From Nannobrachium achirus (taxonomy: Eukaryota > Chordata > Actinopteri > Myctophiformes > Myctophidae), in NCBI GenBank assembly GCA_963921795.1, contig OY997653.1:62134635-62198634 (forward strand): a stretch of 64,000 nt of DNA, read 5' to 3'. Each line of letters opens with the position of its first letter. Position 1 is the stretch's first letter. The notes under the pieces are model-generated. The model worked only from the letters and a program-made list of their open reading frames with translations, did not search any database and was not told the DNA's origin. Shown here in pieces: positions 34,938 to 45,309 of this stretch. Both the position numbers and the translations under genes were made by a program.

Positions 34938-36602
34938 ATGGGCAATCATCAGGGCATAAAGACCAAGTATACCCAGGGTTATCCGGATAACCAGGATATT
35001 TCTGCCAGATCTCCCAGCCTTCACACCCGCAGCAAGAGAAGGAGAAGTATGGAGGGTTTTGGCTGTACCAGCACCCTCCAGCACACTCTCAAGCCATCCC
35101 CGGCAACCCCACGGGTAGGACCAAGCAGAAGGAGACTGAAGAAACTGTGGATGATGAGTGCTTCGCCAATGGAGAGCCAGCACCAGGAGTGGGATATAAT
35201 GGAGCAGAGGCCAGCCATCGCCACACCGATACCCAGAAGAAAGATAGTCACAGGGAAAGCCAGATGGGAGAAAGGCTCTGCTTGCATGTTCGGAGATGGG
35301 GAGGAGGAATCCACACTTACAACCCCAACTCTGGGAGTGCAGATGCTATGTCACCCCCCTGCAACAAACACTGAATCCCCCAGCCAGGTAATCTGCAACC
35401 CCCGTTGCCCTGGAGAGATTACTGCTGCTGCAAGAGAAGAGCCTAGCTTCGTTGAATCAGACACAGACCTCTCAGAGTACGACAATGACTTATTCACAAC
35501 GTGCCTCTCTCACCCCAGCCAGGGGGATTATGAGTTTCTAGGCTGCACCGGACAGTCTCTGCATGGGGAGACCCCGAGCCCAGCTCAGCAGGAAAGTTGT
35601 GCAGGTGTTTCGTTTGATGAGAAAAGGGACACACGTCGAGTAATGGGGAAGATTGAGGACGTGGAGGGGATCCTACGCAGGGTCAACCTGGCCACCAGCA
35701 CCGACTCGATCGGTAGCAACAGAGGAGGAGGAAGAACTGACCCGTCGAATCCCGCACCAGACAGATGTGTGTGTGAGGAGGACGCTCCCCAGCTGCACCA
35801 GACAAAACTTCAATATGAGCGTCAAGCTGAACTTTGTTCCGCTTCCCAGCTGCTTCCCACATCTCAAACCGAGAACATCCAGGAGGAGGGTTTAGCGTCC
35901 GGGCAGAATGAGTCTCTTGCAAACGAGGAGCTCGGCACTCTGGGTGAAGCTCTGAGCGAGAGCCTGACTACAGCCCTGAGGAGGGATCGCCAGCAGGGGA
36001 TCAACAGATCAACAGAGCCTCAGCCTGTGAAGGCAGACGGAGAACCTCTCACAGAAACTACAAAGTCACACATTGGCCAGTGGAACTCCACGACACCATG
36101 GAGGCCTCAGAATCAGTTATCAAGTCCTGCATCCAGCTATGCTGGCTGCAATCTGAGCCCCAACCCCTTGAGAGTGCAAAGAAATGACCGTCCCTCCAGT
36201 CTCTTGGGTACCATGGACAACTCACCCATGACCTTTGCAATCCTAGATGGGTCTCCGAGGACATTGAGCAGCTTCAATAGCATATCTCCCATGCCGTCTC
36301 CTCTGTTTTCCTCTCAGTCCAACCTTGAGCCCAGCTACAACTGCTTGTCTCCAGGTGTGAATAATGAACCAAACAAAGCAGGACAGAGGGAATTGAAGGA
36401 GTTAGCAGTGGACAGTGTTGTCTCTCAGCAGGCTGGAAGCGGTTTGACTGACACTGTGGTCACCAGTGTAACAAATACAGACCAAGCAAGTAAATGGCAT
36501 AAAGAGGCCGGGTTGGAGCTGAACCCGAGTAACCAGAACCAGACCCACACCCACAGAAGCATCAATGAGACCACATCTACTTCTGTGCTCTCTTCTGGTA
36601 CG
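34938..36602 (+). CDS. fmn1: Formin 1, long first coding exon
   Basis: The frame opens at ATGGGC in a strong start context (G at -3 and +4), with an in-frame TGA 18 nt upstream. It encodes about 555 residues beginning MGNHQGIK, comparable with the MGN-x-x-G-K start of formin 1 and 2, then a basic patch TRSKRRRS (residues about 31-38), an acidic phrase DTDLSEYDNDLF near 175-186 and a short predicted helix KIEDVEGILRRV. The rest is Ser/Pro/Thr/Gln-rich and probably disordered. Formin 1 nucleates and elongates actin filaments and also links to microtubules and adherens junctions; its N-terminus is poorly conserved and regulatory. The frame stays open to a TAA at 36633. Two donors fit: ACG|GTAAAT (end 36602, phase 0, to join 52145) and TCTG|GTACGG (end 36597, phase 1, to join 43854). 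The fmn1 call comes mainly from the downstream exons and the ryr3 neighbour. Confidence 0.8.
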
Positions 36603-36673
36603 GTAAATAATATACAACATGAATACCAGTGTTAAAAAAAAAATCACACCCGTGTGAACTGAGCGGTGGTTTA

Positions 36674-36697
36674 CCCCCCCCCCCCCCCCCCTTCCCC

Positions 36698-36744
<47 letters not shown>

Positions 36745-36758
36745 GTGTGTGCCTGGTC
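36674..36758. repeat. Poly-C run and (GT)n microsatellite
   Basis: About 22 C residues, CTTCCCCCC, then pure GT to about 36758, just inside the intron after the fmn1 first exon. Confidence 0.9.
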
Positions 36759-36840
36759 TGGCCTGGCCTGAACAACAGCGCCCCTCCCTTAACATGTGTG
36801 GTCATAAAAGGTACTGCAGGCCTGCAGGCTACATACAGAC
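36745..36840. repeat. Dispersed repeat pair member
   Basis: Contains AACAGCGCCCCTCCCTTAAC and GGTACTGCAGGCCTGCAGGC, a variant of 30345-30430. A CA-rich microsatellite follows at 36838-36875. Confidence 0.5.
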
Positions 36841-36989
36841 ACACACACACGCACACACACACGCATACACACACGGCCACGTATAGGAGACGGTGTAACC
36901 ACCGCTCAAAAAGAATGTGTGAAAAATGCTCAGGTATCAGGTATAACTAGAAGCAGTGCTCTTCTGCGCACAGGTCTCCACCAGGTCAG

Positions 36990-37500
36990 GTAGGTTATTC
37001 TGGCCTCCTGGTGGCGCTATAAGAGGCCAATGTGAAAATGGTGCCTTCTTCGGCCTTTCACGGCCGCTTCATGGACGCTGCATGTATGATTTTGTTCCAT
37101 TTCCTTTGTGCAAAAGTCGACCTGATGGTGGCGCTATGACAGGCCAATGTGAAAAGGATGGAATTTGTTCCTTGACCTCGTGGGAATGTGTGCAAAGTTT
37201 CACGCAAAGCGCAAGCTGCGTCATTATTTGAGGCATTTTCTTTTCAAGATGGACCAATCTTGCAAAGTTTGGAGGACAATCTTAGCTAATCAGATTGAAT
37301 TTGAAATCGGACAGAAAAACGATTGGCATCATGGTGGCACTATAAAAGGCCCATGTGAAGAATGTGGTCGGAGCAGAGGTTCTGGATTGACATCCAGGGA
37401 GTGTGTGTGCACAGTTTGGCCGAGACCGGGCCAACTGTGTCGGAGATTAGCTGGTAACAGACGGACGGACGCACACACGCACAGACGGACAGGGGTGAAA
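36990..37500. repeat. Degenerate repeat with GGTGGCGCTATA units
   Basis: The phrase CTGGTGGCGCTATAAGAGGC and relatives occur three times (about 37005, 37125, 37330), each followed by CCAATGTGAA-type text. This resembles a dispersed family common in fish that ends in GGTAACAGACGGACGGAC. No coding capacity. Confidence 0.5.
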
Positions 37501-37788
37501 ACATAGTCTTCCCAGGCTGGTGGAGACAAAAATACTTCAGTAGGTAGGACAGGGTTTAGGTAGAAGACAAGACAAATTGTAACAATTTAAAATATTTTGA
37601 AAGTTACAATGCAAGTTTGACTAACGCTCTCCATTTGCTTGTCAACAGAATCACTTTAGAAATTCAAATACTTCCTGGTGCAGATTTTATTATTTTCTTC
37701 TCTCAATATTGTGGCTATATTATAGCCACTTGAACTGCCTTAAAGGATGTGTGGTAGTCTGCGAATAATGACCCCATGCTGACTCGAC

Positions 37789-37857
<69 letters not shown>
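37789..37857. repeat. (TG)n microsatellite
   Basis: Pure TG dinucleotide run. Confidence 0.95.
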
Positions 37858-37858
<1 letters not shown>

Positions 37859-38429
37859 CAGACATGAAGCACTAGATAAGCACCTGATATGGATCATCAG
37901 GGAGCAAGTTGGTGGTTGGATGTGAAATACCCGTTGACCTGAAACTGACACAGCTCACTCTGAAGAACAGATTAGCGTGTGCGCGTGCATTCATGCATTC
38001 ACATGCTCGCATCCATGAGTTTCTAATCGCTTGTTGTACAACGAATAGCAATATTAGCAGATCTACAAGCTATGAATGCTATCAAATGTTCAAAATGTTT
38101 TATCTATAACATGCCCAAAATAGGGTTGCCAGGGTTAAGAGAAACAGAAAACCTAATCTATACTGAGTTAGCAGCAGTTAAAAGTTATTATAGATTGCAC
38201 TTTGCAGTCCTCAGCAAGCATTGAATTCAAGTGAACCCGATTAACTTGTGATTTACATTTATTGATGCTTATAAGAACCATGCTATTGTTCATTTCCATT
38301 ACCTGAAATCACTGAGGACATTACATCCTTGCAAAGGGATTTGACATCATCTCAGTGTTGTCAGGTTCTTGAGCAACATTAGGCAATCAATGTTGGCAAA
38401 CTGTTGCCTGTGACGTTGTGATTATTTTT

Positions 38430-38585
38430 TATTGATAGGACAGTAGACTGACAGGAAATGGGGAGAGAGATGGGGAGAGGCACGCAGCAAAGGTAGTCAG
38501 GAGTGGGATTCGAACCCGCGACACGCTGTCAGGCATCAGAGCCTATGTGGTATGGACCTGGACCGCAAGGCCAGCGGGCGCCCCC
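38430..38585 (-). mobile_element. tRNA-derived SINE, second family, reverse orientation
   Basis: On the minus strand it starts GGGGGCGCCCGCTGGCC, has B-box-like GGGTTCGAATCCCACTCC and a body CCATCTCTCTCCCC then CTGTCAGTCTACTG with an A/T-rich tail. The same family appears at 44950 and 57658. Confidence 0.8.
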
Positions 38586-38708
38586 ATTGTGACATTTTGT
38601 AAAGACTTGACCTGCCTCTGTGGATCCTATGCCTGGGTTCGATTTTAAATCATATAGTTACAACACTGACTATGAAACTTAGCGTCCCTATTTTGGGGAG
38701 AACATTTG

Positions 38709-38750
38709 GTGAAAATAACAGATCTACAAGCTCACAACGTGTCGCGATGG
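38709..38750 (+). repeat. Hairpin module, left arm only
   Basis: GTGAAAATAACAGATCTACA then AGCTCACAACGTGTCGCGAT. The right arm is missing. A comparable half copy lies near 38053. Confidence 0.7.
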
Positions 38751-39114
38751 TAATTCTTGCCGTACACTAGAGGGAAAAATGAGTGGACCAAGTATAGAGC
38801 CCCAAGTAGGGTTCAACTGGTTCATACTCAACAGATCCTTTACATTACAATACATGCAACAGAAATAAGGAATTCCCATGATTACATAGACCTTTATGAA
38901 TAAATCATCACTGAACAATTAATCATTGTTTATTAAATATTAGATCTAATTGCTGTATAGACATGTACTTGCCATGCTCTCCCATTCCACACACACACCC
39001 GCACATGTACAGACACACACAACGTACACACACACACACACACACACATGATAAAAGGTTAAAGCTGTTGTTCTCTTTTCCCTTGACAATTGGGCCACGA
39101 CATTTCCAAAAAAA

Positions 39115-39500
39115 GTACGTACATACAGTACGTACAGTACGTACATACCGTACGTACAGTACGTACATACCGTACATACAGTACGTACAGTACGTACATA
39201 CAGTACGTACAGTACGTACATACAGTACGTACAGTACGTACAGTACGTACGTACAGTACGTACAGTACGTACATACCGTACGTACAGTACGTACATACAG
39301 TACGTACATACCGTACATACAGTACGTACATACAGTACGTACATACCGTACATACAGTACGTACATACAGTACGTACAGTACGTACATACCGTACATACA
39401 GTACGTACATACCATACATACAGTACGTACATACCGTACATACAGTACGTACATACCGTACGTACATACCGTACATACAGTACGTACATACCGTACATAC
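39115..39500. repeat. GTACGTACATACAGTAC-type palindromic tandem repeat
   Basis: About 385 bp built from GTAC, CATAC and AGTAC words in mixed order (GTACGTACATACAGTACGTA). GTAC is self-complementary, so both strands read alike and long Tyr/Val/Arg/Thr ORFs appear on both; none is a gene. Remnants GTACGTACAGT recur near 39877. Confidence 0.95.
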
Positions 39501-39504
39501 AAAC

Positions 39505-40545
39505 TGACAAAGACAGAAGTATAAAACACATTTTCAAAAAATGTAAAAGTGGCAAAAATGGAAGATCTACAAACTCACAGATTGGCTGTTTTCGATGTCA
39601 TTATTGGGTAAATACTTTTTCAAAAGACTTCAAATATTTCCAAAAATAATCAAATATTCAATAATCAAATATTGTCTGTTTTCGCTTTCGACATAAAACA
39701 AAATATAGAGGTCTTAAAGCATGCAAATGGTGACTTGCAAAAAACATTCCAAACACAATTATGGAGGTGAGACTATAAGCAAACACTCCTCCATCCAGAC
39801 GGCCAAGCAGCTCACCAGTCTATAGCGCTCGGAAACAAGCAGGATAAACTCACATTAGCCGCATGTGGCAGCTACTGTACGTACAGTAAAATGATACATT
39901 TTATCAACTTACTTTGGGAAGGCAGTAAACGCCACGAAGGGCTGGCATAGTAACAAAAACTCTGTGCTAAATAATGCAGACAGAAATAGAACAAATAAAA
40001 TAACTAATCACCAACAGTACAAAAGAGCAGTAGCAGGCAGGGTCTACAAAAGATAAATTAGCACTCTCTCAACCAAATAAAAGTGAGTTTTCTGCCTCCT
40101 ATGCTTACTGTTCTGCAGTAACATCCTCACTGGGAATTGAGGGTAGAGCTCAAGAAGATGGTGATAGACAATATAGGCAGGACTCTGGAGGGTACAAAAA
40201 AGTACAAAAATATTTAAATGCAATTCAGGGTGCAAACCCTGCCCACACCAACATCTTAGTTCTACTTCTCTTTGCTCCTGATATAACTGATTGTGTCATT
40301 TTGACCTTCAACTTGATTGTGTGACCTTTAACTTTTCAACCCAAATGTGAATTATCTCTTTGGACAAGGCTGTCAAGTCTGTCCTGGTGCAGTTGAGTTG
40401 GTATTCTCTGATGATGTTTAGTTCCTGGCCAGTATCACAGAGTATGTGCCCTGCCTTATTTCTCTCTATTCTTCTCTATCTGAATTCAGTGTTTTAAGGG
40501 CTGCGATCTGTTCGTCTTTCCCAGTCTGTTCCATTGGCTGTGACT
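39505..40545. other. Stretch without recognised gene
   Basis: A half hairpin copy lies near 39560 (GAAGATCTACAAACTCACAG). The remainder shows no gene or transposon ends. Confidence 0.3.
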
Positions 40546-40549
40546 AGGG

Positions 40550-40740
40550 GCGGCAGTTACCTCAGGAGGTAGAGCGGCCCACCTTGGAAGTGGAATGTTC
40601 CTGGTTCTATCCCCGGCTTCTCCTTACATGGTTGCCTCCGCTATATCAGTGTGAAGGGGGTGAGATTCATAATTCATTGCAAAGCGCATTTGAGTGGTCA
40701 GATGACTAGAAGAAGCGCTGTGTAAATACAGTTCATTTAA
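40550..40740 (+). mobile_element. tRNA-derived SINE, first family
   Basis: GGCGGCAGTTACCTCAGGAG begins it, TGGTTCTATCCCCGGCTTC stands for the B box, and the tail has AAAGCGCATTTGAGTGGTCA then AAGCGCTGTGTAAATACA. It lies just beyond the 3' end of the antisense kelch retrocopy. Confidence 0.75.
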
Positions 40741-40785
40741 CTTGAGTTCTGCCATTGTCGGCTTTTTTCTTTATAGCGGGCTATC

Positions 40786-41898
40786 TTAGTTGTTCTGTGC
40801 TGTTATGGCTGCGAGTTCCCACCTGATGTCGTGTGGGAGTCCCAGCTGTTCCAGACCATACCAAATAACTGCTAGCTTGCATAACATCTTCAGGCTAGGA
40901 CCTAAATCTAAGATGTACAGATCATCAGGTTTGTATCCTCCAAAGAGAATGATACGATCTCCAACCATGCAAGAGCACATCCTAGACATCCATGAACACG
41001 ACGGGCCTTTCCCCTTGGGTTTAACCTTCTTCCAGGAGAAGGTCTCTGGATTGAACTTCCACAGATATTTGACGGTCCGTGGCTGAAAAATGTCGTCGCC
41101 ACCAAATATGTATAGCTCTTCGTTGTAGGCAAAGGCTGTATGACGGTCGCATACCTCTGGAAGGACCTGTGAAGAATGCGTGCTCAGCCAGCAGTTGATC
41201 TCCGTGTCAAACACATAGATTGCGTTGTTGTGGCAGATGTGGCCCGTTTGGCCTCCAAACACAAAGATCTTTGTCCCGATGACGGTAGCAGAATGTTTAT
41301 GTATAGCAGGCGCAGGAGTGCCTCTGGTGTTAATGAACGTCCAGACCATTGCTGTCGTGTCCAACTTGTAGATGTCATTGTAATTTCGGAATCCTTCACC
41401 GTTATCCAAGATGAATCCTCCAAACACGTACATAACCTTTCCGATGACACACGCCGAGTGGTAGCGCCTCGCCCCCGGAACAGCCCCAGAAACCTTGGGC
41501 TTGAACCATCTGTGGGTGTCCACGTCAAATGCATAAAGTACTTTGCAGTGAGTTTTCCATGTGTAAGTAAAACCCCCCCAGATGTAGATGATGTCTTCGA
41601 TCAGCACGGCTGTGTGTCCATAGCGCTTTGAGGGAACCTCCAGGAGATGTTCTCTTTCGGTCGTCACCGGGGGCAACTTTGTCCAGTGCAGAGACACTGT
41701 GTTGAAGACGTGCACATCGATCTGATGCACATCAATCTGACCCATGTAGATGCTTGAGATCCTCGAGACCCCGGTACAGCACCCTCCAAAGGCGTACATG
41801 TTCTGTCCCACTGCCACGTTAGCAGTTATCACATTCTGGTAGGTGAGTGCTGACGGTACTCTCTCCAGATGTACCGTCCAGCGCAACATTTCACACAC
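40786..41898 (-). CDS. Kelch-repeat protein, intronless klhdc3-like retrocopy
   Basis: An uninterrupted 370-codon frame encodes a kelch beta-propeller. Several blade motifs are visible: MYAFGGCC, IYIWGGF, MYVFGGF, IFVFGGQ, LYIFGG, IILFGGY, each preceded by a strand and often followed by W. The start MLRWTVHLE, the middle LYAFDVDTHRWF...SGAVPGAR and the end LPHDIRWEL match what I recall of KLHDC3, whose length (about 382) is also close. KLHDC3 is a substrate receptor for Cullin-2 ubiquitin ligases that reads C-terminal degrons. Parental klhdc3 genes have many introns; none here, so it is a retrocopy lying antisense in an fmn1 intron. A weak A-rich stretch (AAAGAAAAAA on the minus strand near 40770) could be a decayed poly(A). 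The intact frame despite heavy divergence suggests selection, but promoter and expression are unknown. Confidence 0.8.
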   Translation of the reverse strand: MCEMLRWTVHLERVPSALTYQNVITANVAVGQNMYAFGGCCTGVSRISSIYMGQIDVHQIDVHVFNTVSLHWTKLPPVTTEREHLLEVPSKRYGHTAVLIEDIIYIWGGFTYTWKTHCKVLYAFDVDTHRWFKPKVSGAVPGARRYHSACVIGKVMYVFGGFILDNGEGFRNYNDIYKLDTTAMVWTFINTRGTPAPAIHKHSATVIGTKIFVFGGQTGHICHNNAIYVFDTEINCWLSTHSSQVLPEVCDRHTAFAYNEELYIFGGDDIFQPRTVKYLWKFNPETFSWKKVKPKGKGPSCSWMSRMCSCMVGDRIILFGGYKPDDLYILDLGPSLKMLCKLAVIWYGLEQLGLPHDIRWELAAITAQNN

Positions 41899-41899
41899 C

Positions 41900-43720
41900 A
41901 GTGCAAGCAGTGGACTTAAATGACTCGCTTCGTTTTTCTTTTCATGTTAAGTCCTGTTGTGCATGCCTGCCGTTTATATTGGTACGGCGGCACAAACATT
42001 CTGGGAAGCTTGGCCAGTCTGTGAGGAGGATGGGGTTGGGTTGGCCAATCACGGAGGACGATACATGTTGATCTCCCTAATAATATGGCATATTGATCAC
42101 CACAGCAACCCCAGACCAGGCTCTGGAAATCCCCTGTGCCATGCAGCATTCTACCAAAAAACGCATTGTTATACATATTGAATTATAGCATCAGTTTGTT
42201 GTTGTACATTATATAAAGTGCATCACAGTTTATTTACAAAGGTCTCTGGAGTGCATTAGTTAACACTAGAGGAGAACGTTCTGAAGCTTGACTCTACCTT
42301 GAAACTTCATTGCCACAAAATGGCCTTCATAAACAAGTTACTATATTATTTTGTTACTGTATAAAGTATTTGGTGTGTGTTAACAGGTAATAGAACAATG
42401 TAAGCCAGCCTGGTCTATATAGGGAGCATTTTTCAGTATTTACTTAATTATTCAGATACATCATTCCTGTTTATTATTTAAATACTGTACTTTGTGTGTA
42501 CCAGTAGTCGTTTAGTTTTTGCCAGCTTCCTTATGTTGTATCTTTGTTACCCTCCTTTAATTAATCCATATTCAGCCTTCTGAATGGTCCCTGACTGACC
42601 AACCAGCAGGTTTTGCTGGTTGTTTGCTAAACATGAGTTTGCTAAAAATTAGGAAAATATCCAGTTTCCTGTCAGATGGGTGGGCCGGCTGGGCCAGAGC
42701 GCTTTTGAAATTAAAGTGGCCCCAGAAAAGGTTGAGAATCACTGTGCTGATGTGGTGTGTTGCTTCCCTTATGGTTAGATCGCCATCCTGTGGAACAAAG
42801 TGACACTGCAATAATGTGTCAAGTGAACAAATTTCTATTCTTATTCTCGACCACGCACATATTCAACTGTTATACTGTATATGCAAGCCTTATTGGCAGT
42901 GTTCACTGTTAACTGAATAAATATGACAAAGATTCAGCTGGCCTTCCCTCCTTGTCCTGACAGGCACCCCTCAGTGACACTACTACACCAACCAACACGT
43001 TTCAAACAGTAGCAAGTAGTCAAGTCAAAAGTATTTACAGTATACAGTATAGCACATTTCATAATTATGACAGGCATAGCAAACTCAATGTTTTTTAAAT
43101 AAAAACCAGAATATGCAACCATGTCATCAACCATGACAAACATAAGGTCATTATATTGTTATACTGACTTTAACCTTTAAAGGCTTGAGAAAAGAGATGT
43201 GTTTTTGTTTATACACTGTAGAAGACCTTAGTTCAAGTGGTAGACACTATAATCTAATATATTCTCAATTTAATTAGCTTTGGGATCTTTATCTGATAAT
43301 CTCTAAGGCTAAGCAGTTCTGTTCAGTGCATATTGAGTGAGGATGGTACAGACATAGCAAGGAAGGACCTGAGCAATGAATTGGTTGCCACAGTGTGTGT
43401 GGTTGTTTCTTTGAAACCTTGTGCACTCTGCCATCAATAATTGCCAAACATCTTCTTATTGTGACCGTAGGTTTCTAATTAGTATAAAAGCCACCAGATC
43501 CTGTCTGTCACTCAAAATCCCTCATTAGTTTGTCACTCTTCCTGTCACTCAAAATCCCTCATTACTTTGTCACTCCTCTTTGTCACTCTTCTGACATCAC
43601 AATATAGCTGACCTGTTCTGACATCACCTCATCCCAGCTCAGCAGGAGGATATAGGATTATCGATTGATAAAATAAAATGATCTTAGGGCCGAAGACATG
43701 ATCTGTCGTGTTGCTGCCGT
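41900..43720. other. fmn1 intron stretch without recognised exon
   Basis: It includes a hAT-like right end near 42690-42755 (ending GGTTGAGAATCACTGTG). No exon or complete mobile element was recognised. Confidence 0.35.
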
Positions 43721-43853
43721 GTTAAGTGGTCAGATGGGTGGGCTGTGAACACTTTGGAGATGTTCAAGTGGGCCCTGATAAAGAAAAGGTTGGGAACCGC
43801 TGCTCCAACTGAGTGCAATCTTTCTACATCTGACTGTGTTTGTCCCTCTCCAG

Positions 43854-44011
43854 ATGCCCTCCAGAGACTGGAGGAGACCTGGCAGCAGGAGGTGGAGGAG
43901 TCCCTCTACGTCCATCACACCACCAGGCCCAAACACCTCCACCCGCTAAACACCACGGCCACCCATGATGTCATCGATGGTGATACACCCATGCTTACAC
44001 CCGCCTCCCAC
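43854..44011 (+). CDS. fmn1: Probable fmn1 internal exon
   Basis: A 158-nt open segment is bounded by a good acceptor (TGTCCCTCTCCAG) and a consensus donor (GTAAGT). The only open frame begins with the last two bases of a codon and ends in phase 0, so it fits after the alternative donor at 36597 and before the exon at 52145. The peptide (DALQRLEETWQQEVEESLYV, then a His/Thr-rich part ending PMLTPASH) starts with a short amphipathic helix. Human formin 1 has an ELYLDLHPDHSL stretch shortly before the conserved [12 protein letters not shown], which may correspond to ESLYVHH here; the match is weak. It could be an alternatively used exon. Confidence 0.6.
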
Positions 44012-44151
44012 GTAAGTATAACGAAGTGTGCCAGCCAGATAGTATCTCAGATCGGCTGGAAATTCGTGACTTTTTCCACTCCGTAACACAGGGTCCAAAA
44101 CAAACAAAAAACACGGAAAAAGAAACAAAAAATAGCTGTGTCACAATTGGT

Positions 44152-44212
44152 GTAATAGCAGATCTACAAGCTGACAACTTGTCACAGTGTGAGCTTGTAG
44201 ATCTGCTATTAA
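44152..44212. repeat. Compact hairpin module copy
   Basis: AATAGCAGATCTACAAGCTG and GAGCTTGTAGATCTGCTATT pair almost perfectly around a short loop. It lies 140 bp after the probable fmn1 exon 43854-44011. A host transposon was not detected. Confidence 0.8.
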
Positions 44213-44422
44213 AACATCTTATGAATTTGAATATGTAAACAGAAACAATTGTTTTTTGTTAGTTTTTTTTAAGTCAAATAACCATCAAACCGCGTGTATC
44301 CATAATCTTGTTCTTTCGCTCATGATCAACACCATAGATGAGAGTAAGAATGAAGATTAATCGGTATCGAGAGCTTTGCCTGTTTGTTCAGCTCTTTTCA
44401 TCGGTATGTGTACCAGCATTCA

Positions 44423-44423
<1 letters not shown>

Positions 44424-44486
<63 letters not shown>
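44424..44486. repeat. (AT)n microsatellite
   Basis: Pure AT dinucleotide run, about 31 units. Confidence 0.95.
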
Positions 44487-44491
<5 letters not shown>

Positions 44492-44949
44492 GCCCCTAAG
44501 TAGTTCTCCCTAGCAGCCCCCACATCGAAGCCTTCGAGTTTTCCTTCAACTCAATCAATGAAAGAAGGGATTATTGGAGTACAGTTCAGACGAGGGCAAC
44601 CTCAACTTGTGTGCAGTTTATTTAGTTCATACTGTAGCTTTTTGTCTCTGTAATGTTGTGTAATTGTATTGTATTGACCTATATATGTTTTCCTTGATGC
44701 AGTCAAGCTTCTTGCCACCTTTGCCGTGTAACCTAAGCACCAGGCTCATGAAATGCCCCAATGTGCTACAGCCGAGCGATGCATTATCGCTGAAAGAATG
44801 TTTTCCTTCTAATGGTTACATAATGGAAGGCGGATTTAACAGACCTGTGTAGATGCATTATATAGACCCTCCAGAAATACGCGGGCAAAAATCTTTGATT
44901 ATGCAGGCTAAAATCCTTGATTTTGCGATGAAATATGCAGGGTTTTTTT

Positions 44950-45143
44950 TTCTTTTTTTTAAAGATTTGTTTTTGGGCTTTTATGCCTTTATTGGATAGT
45001 ACAGTAGACTGACAGGAAACAGGGGGAGAGATGGGGAGAGACATGCGGCAAAGGTCGTCCGGATCAGGAATCGAAGCGGCGACGCCGCCAGGCATCAATG
45101 CCTATATGGTATGCGCTTAGACCAGTAGGCCACCGGGTGCCCC
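44950..45143 (-). mobile_element. tRNA-derived SINE, second family, reverse orientation
   Basis: On the minus strand it begins GGGGCACCCGGTGGCCTAC, has a degenerate B box and GTTTCCTGTCAGTCTACTG, and ends in A-rich sequence after a CAAAAACAAATCTT tail, as at 57658-57840. Confidence 0.8.
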
Positions 45144-45309
45144 TGAAATATGCAGGGTTTTTACGTGATTTTATGCTGTGAAATTGCGGTTGCGAAATAT
45201 GCGGAAAGTTGCGAAATATGCGGGATGTTACGTGAAATATGCAAAAAGTTGCAAATTATGCTAAATGTGTGAAAAGTTGTGAAATATTCGAAAATTATGT
45301 GATCGCATA
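45144..45309. repeat. Short degenerate GAAATATGCGG repeats
   Basis: GAAATATGC, AAGTTGC and ATGTTACGTG words repeat irregularly, a divergent simple array in which the SINE and the LTR element are embedded (GAAATATGCAGGG also occurs before the SINE). Confidence 0.5.

Noticed and set aside
38923-39649. Two-strand ORFs of 144-228 codons rich in Tyr, Val, Arg and Thr
   Set aside because: Product of the self-complementary GTAC array; no domain, no codon bias and equal openness on both strands.
41176-41631. 151-codon plus-strand ORF
   Set aside because: Antisense shadow of the kelch retrocopy.
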